From the NCBI GenBank assembly GCA_001643675.2, contig LSRY02000009.1:1811001-1875000 (forward strand): DNA of 64,000 nucleotides. Reading direction: 5' to 3'. This document shows, one piece after another, positions 58,802-64,000 of this stretch. The number at the start of each line of letters is the position of its first letter. Positions within the stretch are counted from its first letter, which is position 1. The notes beneath the pieces are model-generated. The model was not told the DNA's origin and searched no databases. It saw only the letters and a program-made list of their open reading frames with translations. This DNA comes from Monocercomonoides exilis. Lineage: Eukaryota > Preaxostyla > Oxymonadida > Polymastigidae. The translations under genes and the position numbers were made by a program.

Positions 58802-60270
58802 TTATATCCTCGGGGGAGCTGGGGGAAGGGGGACTGTGAACGAGGGCGTTCTCCCGGCTGGTGCTGGGGCCTGTTGTGGTCGAGCTTGTGTTGACCTCCT
58901 TCTTTGTTTGAAATTTGTGAAGCTCCCATCGAAACCCTGCTTTTGGAATTGTCTGTAGGCAAAGCCTTGAGCGTTTCTGCCTGTGCTGTACTTTCCTGGG
59001 CGCACGCCCCTGACTGGGGCGAGGTCGAAGGTTGTGGGAGAAACGGGGGATGCTCCGTACCCTGGAGCATCCCCTCCCCTCCACCCCCCCCCCCCCCCCT
59101 GGACGAAAAAAGCTGGTGCTATCCACTAATCTCCTAAAACTCTCTGGGATGTCCTTGGACATCCCCCCGTCCAGAAAACACTTCACATTCTCCCAGCTTG
59201 ACTGGGGGATAACTTTCAGCAAGTTTATGCGGCTAATACAGTCTGCTATTAGGGCGTACGCGCAGAAGAGCCCCCTCAGTCGCTCTTTCTCTTCTTCCTC
59301 TAAGTGCGTCCTTTTCAATTCTCTTGTAGTAAGGGCTGCAATCGCCTTGGCGGCTTCAAACCCCGATTCCAGGGCGGGCTGAAGCAGCTCGATAACCCGG
59401 GCGGCTTCTGGAGAATCTTTTCTTCCCTCAGCAGTGACACCCGTCACTGCTAAGGCGTTCCAGCTAGCATCAGTGTATATGGTGAAAAAGTTCTTTTCCG
59501 TCACCGTAATAAATGTATTCAAGATATCGTTGTTTATTTTGATCGATCCAGCCTTGCAGAACTCCATAAATTTCTTCAGTTCACCCGCCTGTCTTCTGGG
59601 CGTCAGCCATTCCATGGGAAAAATTCTCGCAAAATCCTCTGTTCTTTCCTTTTCTACTTGCAGTTCTTGCTTTTTAGACTCCCAGTCACTGTCATCTTCT
59701 TCCTCCAGTCTCTTCATCAGGCTGAATGCGCGACGATCTCTTCCAAACGGTCTGTACTTCTTCCTCGCGATCACTTCAATAAAATGTGTGATTCTTTTTG
59801 AAAAATCACAAATGTTTAATTTTCAAATACTTCAAATATTTCTTATTTTGCTCAAATTTCTGTTTCAGCTCACAAATCTCCTCAAGAATGTTTGAAATAG
59901 CATTATCAAGTAATTGATTCCATTGAAGTGAAGTTTGATATTTGTCAACAAAATATTTGGGAAAATATAAAATTATTGAAGTATTTGAAAATTAAACATT
60001 TGTGACATTTCAAAAAGAATCACCTAAATTTGTATCCGATTCAGAAAAGCTCGATCACGAACTAAATCTTTTTCTAAGTCGCTCTCTCTTCTCTTTCTTC
60101 ATTGTTAGCATTCCCATCGCTCCCGAGCGGTTCGGAACTGTTCGGCTTCTCGCAATCTCTTCAATCATATTTTCCACTCTTGAAAGTCTATGTGCAAGAT
60201 CAAATCCTCTGCCCTCGCTGTCACTGTTCTTCATACTAACAGGATCTTGTGTCATTATTACTGCGGACAA
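58802..60270 (-). pseudogene. DIRS gag, split by a MITE and a poly(C) frame change
   Basis: Begins at 60270 (MSAVIMTQDPVSMKNSD, then LSRVENMIEEIARSRTVP, coiled-coil-like). A TGA occurs at 60055. The MITE at 59786-60025 then intervenes, and the same frame resumes: excising it with one AAAT joins SESDTN to FIEVIARKKYRPFGRDRRAF. A 16-nt C run (G on the coding strand, 59084-59099) shifts the frame. In the next frame GYGASPVSPTTFDLAPVRG, GRNAQGFAYRQFQKQGFDG and a basic, Pro/Ala-rich end (stop at 58802) look like the nucleic-acid-binding gag tail. The homopolymer could be an assembly error or a slippage site. Confidence 0.7.
59786..60025. mobile_element. 240-bp MITE, GGGTGATT family, nested in DIRS gag
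   Basis: Ends GTGTGATTCTTTTTGAAA and, inverted, AGGTGATTCTTTTTGAAA, flanked by AAAT (59782-59785 and 60026-60029). Excision restores the gag frame. The interior is homologous to 28583-28823. Its minus strand holds a shared frame including TSLQWNQLLDNAISNILEE and KQKFEQNKK. Confidence 0.88.
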
Positions 60271-60312
60271 AGGTGTGTAAGAAAGGTTTGAGTATTAGCG
60301 AAGTTTGATCTT

Positions 60313-60347
60313 AAACCACCCATGCTTTAAGATCAAAACTCATTATT
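60313..60347. repeat. DIRS right inverted terminal repeat
   Basis: Inverse complement of 54129-54163. Followed by a right extension to about 60396 that is complemented in the internal region. Confidence 0.85.
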
Positions 60348-60399
60348 GAGGAGTAAACCTGCTCCTTGTCCTTGTTAATTCGCTCATTTGCGAATTTCT

Positions 60400-61080
60400 G
60401 ATATTCTCCTTGCTTTTTCTGTATCTTGCTTTAATTATTATTCATCTAAAATATCAAAACTGATGTTGTGTCATATGTTCTGCAATATATCGCCAAGCTG
60501 ATATTCTTTGCTGTATCTTCCACTAATTCACTTCTCGCAAGCAATCGATGCACTCAGCCACCCGCTCCTCCATCAACAAGCATTGTTCTTTTTCTTCTGC
60601 AGTGTTATAACTCACAGCGTTGCACATGTGGACTTGTGTCCAAGCACTCAAATATGCTCTTGTCGCAGCTAATCATCAATCAAAAATATTCTTTTTTGAA
60701 ATTATGGGTTGTCAACCTTTATTTATTGTTCGATAAGGAGATCTGCTTTTCTTCTTTTTGATTTACTTGTTTTTCATTTTTGAAAATGAAGTGAAATTAA
60801 TTGGAAAAAAATGGGACATTATTTTCGAAATCATTTTTTTTTTCGGGGTGCAAATATTTCACTCGAAAATCACTGAAAAATTCTTAATAACTCTTTTTTC
60901 ATTTTTTATAATCACATCAATTTTAAAAAAATGATATTTTCAATATGTTTTTAGTTATATTCGAACAGAATTAATTCAAAAAGTCGACTTTTTGCAAAAA
61001 AACATTCAAAATTAATAAATTTTCCAAAAAATACACTGAAAATAAAAGAAGTTAATATTTAGAAAAAATTGGAAAATATT
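60400..61080. other. DIRS flank, AT-rich, no gene seen
   Basis: Short frames only; nothing supported. Confidence 0.45.
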
Positions 61081-61089
61081 ATCTCATTT

Positions 61090-61217
61090 GGCGTCTGCCC
61101 TGGGAAGCTGATTCTGGACCCAAAGCCTTCAAGAAACTGTGCTGGACCGGTCACAGCACAGTTTCAGGACGGAATCAGCCTTGCCCCATTTAATTCGCTC
61201 AAGAGCGAAAATTGGGG
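61090..61217. other. GC-rich hairpin island
   Basis: A 130-bp island, clearly richer in G and C than its flanks. AAACTGTGCTG (61134) pairs with CAGCACAGTTT (61154) around GACCGGTCA, itself holding an 8-bp palindrome. An outer pair, CTGATTC (61108) and GAATCAG (61172), extends the fold. A second hairpin TTCGCTC-AA-GAGCGAA follows (about 61193-61208). It lies 3' of the USP-transposase gene. It might be a transposon subterminus, a structured RNA or a DIRS-type terminal remnant; I cannot decide. Confidence 0.55.
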
Positions 61218-61348
61218 TACCAATGAGCATTTGTCAAAAACAAATACACATTGGCTTGAGCAACAGACATTCCAAACAATCAATTTTCCAACTGATTCAA
61301 AATACATAAAAATGCACATACAATGAACAAAAGTTACAAAAAAACAAT

Positions 61349-64000
61349 TCAATTCTCAAAATAACTCAGATCACAAAATTTTTCTCTTTCCTTTAGCATA
61401 TTGAAAGTGTAACTACCTAGCGGTGTTGCTGTGTCACATTTGCTGGACTTTTTGTATGTTTTTCTTTTTCTCTCATCTCTACACGATTTCACTTCGAACT
61501 TCACTTTATTTGTTCCTTTCGAATTCGACGGTGACACAATTGAACGGAAAATATCCTCGCCTCTTTTTTCATAAAACAAATACGTTTTCATTGCCGAAAT
61601 GTTCAATCTCTTCCACAAAACTTTGACTGACGCGTTGTATCTAAAGTCATTGGAATGCAAAAGAAAAAATATCAATTAAAAACTGAAAAAATACAAACAT
61701 CAGAAAGTGGCGATATAATGTTTCTTTCATTCCCTCATTGTTGAATACAGAAAAACTTTCGCGATTCGAATATTCCTTGAAGAAGTCAACCAATTCTTGA
61801 ACGTTCTTAATTTCTGTATCGTGATCCAAGTTATCCTCCAAACATTTAGAAAGACAGCCAAATTCTCCGTCACACTCACACTTCCCATGCTTTTCTCCAA
61901 AGAAGGAGAGAGTTGATCGTTTTCCTCGAACCAATGGTGATGAATTAGAAAGCAGATAAAACATCACATTCGAATTTCTGAAGTGGGGGCCTGTGTCGCA
62001 CATGAAATGGAATGCGGTGATTTTGTCGAAGATAGCGTGTTTGAGTGTTTCACTCAAACACTCAATTACAAATCTATAATCATGCGAGAGATTATTGGAA
62101 AAATAGTTGAACACATTCTTGTTTCTGTGGCCATCAGCATCCATCGTGTAAGCAATTACACAAAACTGTGAAATTTCATTTTTTTCGTAAAAATCTTTGC
62201 TTATCGCATTTCTTCTGATAGGTACACTCCAGTTTTCTTTGAAATCAAATAAGATCAGCGCTTCTTCATTCTTCAATGAATCTTTCAGACTGTGAAAATG
62301 CCTCTGCTGATTACGCGCATAGTGTTTATGTTTTTCGATTAACTGCATTGTTGATAATTCTTCTGGAGTTAGACATTCATTTTTCGCTTTCAGAGCTTTT
62401 TCTTTTTTTTGCAACGCTTGATATTTTTTACACAAGTCACACAGGTCCGAGCGTCTCTTCGCACGCTTCAAATGCCTTGTCCTTTTGTAAAATGAGCTCA
62501 GAGACATTTTTATGTTCTGTTCCAGAAGAGACTCATATAACTTCTTTTTTGTCACATTGATAATTCTAGTCAATTGTTTTTTATGCAATTCATTATTCAA
62601 TGGAGGAGACTTATCGCAGGAGCCAAAAGAATGACAATTTTCAGTTGGTATTGTGTTTATTTGTTCGAACTGTGATGTGAAAGTCTGTGAATGGTCGATA
62701 TTTGTTTCCGTTCGTGTGCCCATTATAGAATATGGAATATTTGATTGCTCAAAAAAATTATTTGTTGTCAAATGAAAGTCATTTATTGATTCATCCAATG
62801 TGGATTGCCTCATCGCATTATTCTGATCGGAGTTGAAAATTATTTCGTTATTTGTTTGATGATTAAGTGAAGAAGAGATTGAATTCGATTCGGAAGAAGA
62901 AGTTGAACTTGAAATGGAATTGGCTGCAGATGAGTTGATTGTTTGAATTGATGGAAATGAAGCTTCAGAAGGATTATGAAGTGATTTTGAAGGTTTTTTT
63001 CGTTGAATGTGAAGTGCTTGACTTTCAACAGTTTTATTTGCACGTCCCACCAAGGTTGATTTCTTGCAATTTGATTGATCCAAATGAAGTGAATTTGTCG
63101 GGGTTGTAATCGGCTTTGAAGAGACATCTGCATGTGAATTGAATGCTGTTGGATAAGATTTGCTTTGACGAGTGACTTGAGGAGATATGCTTGCAGCATT
63201 CGCAAAATGAAGTGGACAAGGAGATAATGAATGTATTCGATTCATTGTTGGAGTATCGCATATTTCAAAACAAATATGTTGTTGATGTGATGAGTAATTA
63301 TTTCCGGATTGAGATTCTGTATAGAGATTCACTGAATGTGGATTGTTGTTGTTCTGTCCAGGGATGTATTCAGGAGATATCAACAAATTAGGAGAGAGAG
63401 GAGAAATTATAGTACTTTCCGAAAATAAATTGACATTCTTGTAAATCAACATTATAGGAATACCACCATTACACAAATTGTTTTTGACTATTGTTGAAAG
63501 ATCGCTTTCCATCATAGATATAATGTTATCATTGCATAAGAACCACTTTCCTTTTGGTTGATTTACATCCTGTTCGAAATTGTGATTATTTCTGCAAATG
63601 CTATAGAAATGTCCCACATCTGTGTTTCTGGTGTAAAACAATATCGCCAATAACGTGTAGTTTTTCGATTCGGTGTCATATTTGCTTTTGACTTTTTGTT
63701 TTCCAGAAATCGAAGAGAAAGAAATGTGCTCATGTATATTGCATTTTGTTCTTTGCCATTGTTCTGAAGGTTCAATGGAAAAAGAAATAATATCTGGGAA
63801 TGATTTGATGTAAAAACATGTTGACTGAAATGTGTTCCTATTGCATTTTTCACAAAACGCCTCGCAGACATTCATTTCGTCTGATTGATTAAACATGTGA
63901 TCATTAAGACTGTTAATTATATCACAATTATGAAGTCGAATTAATGGAGTCATCTCAAATGCTCCACAACTTTCAGTTTCACACATTGAGCATTTTCTCG
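61349..64000 (-). CDS. USP (ubiquitin-specific protease) domain fused to DDE-transposase-like domain, 5' end outside window
   Basis: The frame is open from the window edge to 61699, with a 58-nt GT-AG intron (61698-61641) and a last exon 61640-61349; about 864 residues are visible. The first about 190 residues fit the C-terminal half of a USP protease: two zinc-ribbon knuckles (KCSMC, CEKC), the catalytic His box TDVGHFYSICRNN, KWFLCNDNII and GIPIMLIYKN. The Cys box would lie upstream, outside the window. A long Ser/Thr/Asn linker follows. Then come CDLCKKY, LILFDFKENWSV, HFMCDTGPHFRNSN and FFGEKHGKCECDGEFG, which I read as spaced acidic motifs of a eukaryotic DDE-type transposase family (DFxEN, DxGxxxxN, HGKxxxDG). 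The last exon is basic (KSCRDERKRKTYKK). Probably a transposon gene with a captured or ancestral protease; the alternative is a domesticated host protein. Confidence 0.7.

Larger units (their letters stand above)
54097..60396 (-). mobile_element. DIRS-like tyrosine-recombinase retrotransposon, about 6.3 kb
   Basis: Complete DIRS architecture on the minus strand: gag, then RT plus RNase H, then an overlapping tyrosine recombinase. Inverted terminal repeats lie at 54129-54163 and 60313-60347, with an internal complementary region at 54760-54855. The base composition is visibly richer in G and C than the surroundings, which suggests different ancestry or codon preference. A 240-bp MITE sits in gag. 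In-frame stops (TGA in gag; TGA, TGA and TAG in RT/RH; TAA in the recombinase) indicate that this copy is inactive despite intact termini. Confidence 0.9.

Noticed and set aside
57426-60057. TGA read as tryptophan in the DIRS element
   Set aside because: Trp would be tolerable at the three TGA sites, but TGA ends the beta-helix gene, copy C and the 36.6-kb gene at sensible points. TGA is a stop here and the element is damaged.
1-64000. tRNA and rRNA genes
   Set aside because: I saw no cloverleaf with the expected conserved loops and no rRNA-like sequence. Reading by eye can miss a tRNA with an intron.

Overview
This is protist nuclear DNA. It is AT-rich, its genes carry short GT-AG introns (several of 57 or 58 nt), and it is full of homopolymer and purine or pyrimidine tracts. 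Its most informative gene encodes a large signal-peptide protein with a beta-helix ectodomain, one membrane span and a short basic tail (45.9-50.0 kb). A decayed relative (0.2-4.1 kb) and a decayed kinase C-lobe (22.5-23.7 kb) carry the same kind of parts. From memory, this set and the four-copy helical family described below look most like an oxymonad such as Monocercomonoides. I cannot run a search, so that is an inference. The long reading frames use the standard genetic code.

Layout. 0.2-4.1 kb: receptor-like beta-helix/kinase pseudogene split by an 857-bp inverted-repeat element. 4.1-7.4 kb: low-complexity DNA and one weak coding stretch. 7.6-9.0 kb: copy A of the helical (ARM-like) family. 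9.6-12.7 kb: fragments of a minus-strand gene. 14.0-15.3 kb: copy B of the helical family (decayed). 15.53-21.56 kb: putative 6-kb transposon with GGGTGATT ends and a 4-bp target duplication, carrying serine-rich coding debris. 22.5-23.7 kb: kinase remnant. 24.5-27.5 kb: intact three-exon hAT transposase gene. 28.2-28.9 kb: dead Merlin-like transposase with a nested MITE. 29.2-30.1 kb: palindromic element. 31-33 kb: coding debris. 34.3-35.6 kb: copy C of the helical family (intact). 36.6-37.0 kb: small two-exon gene. 37-41.4 kb: low complexity and two weak genes. 42.0-42.8 kb: second dead Merlin. 43.1-45.7 kb: more TIR elements. 45.9-50.0 kb: beta-helix surface protein. 50.8-53.2 kb: copy D of the helical family, split by a 1,006-bp palindrome. 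54.1-60.4 kb: a full-length DIRS retrotransposon, visibly less AT-rich than its surroundings, with a MITE in its gag gene. 61.3 kb to the window end: a gene fusing a ubiquitin-specific-protease domain to a DDE-transposase-like domain.

The dominant theme is nested transposition. Removing an inserted element together with one copy of its target duplication restores the host reading frame in three places: a Merlin transposase (ACAT), the DIRS gag gene (AAAT) and copy D of the helical family (TA). This fixes the boundaries and target-site rules of two non-autonomous families from sequence alone. The most unusual gene is the USP-transposase fusion at the right edge; its 5' part lies outside the window. 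Many genes show single-base shifts at homopolymers, so some apparent pseudogenes may be assembly errors.
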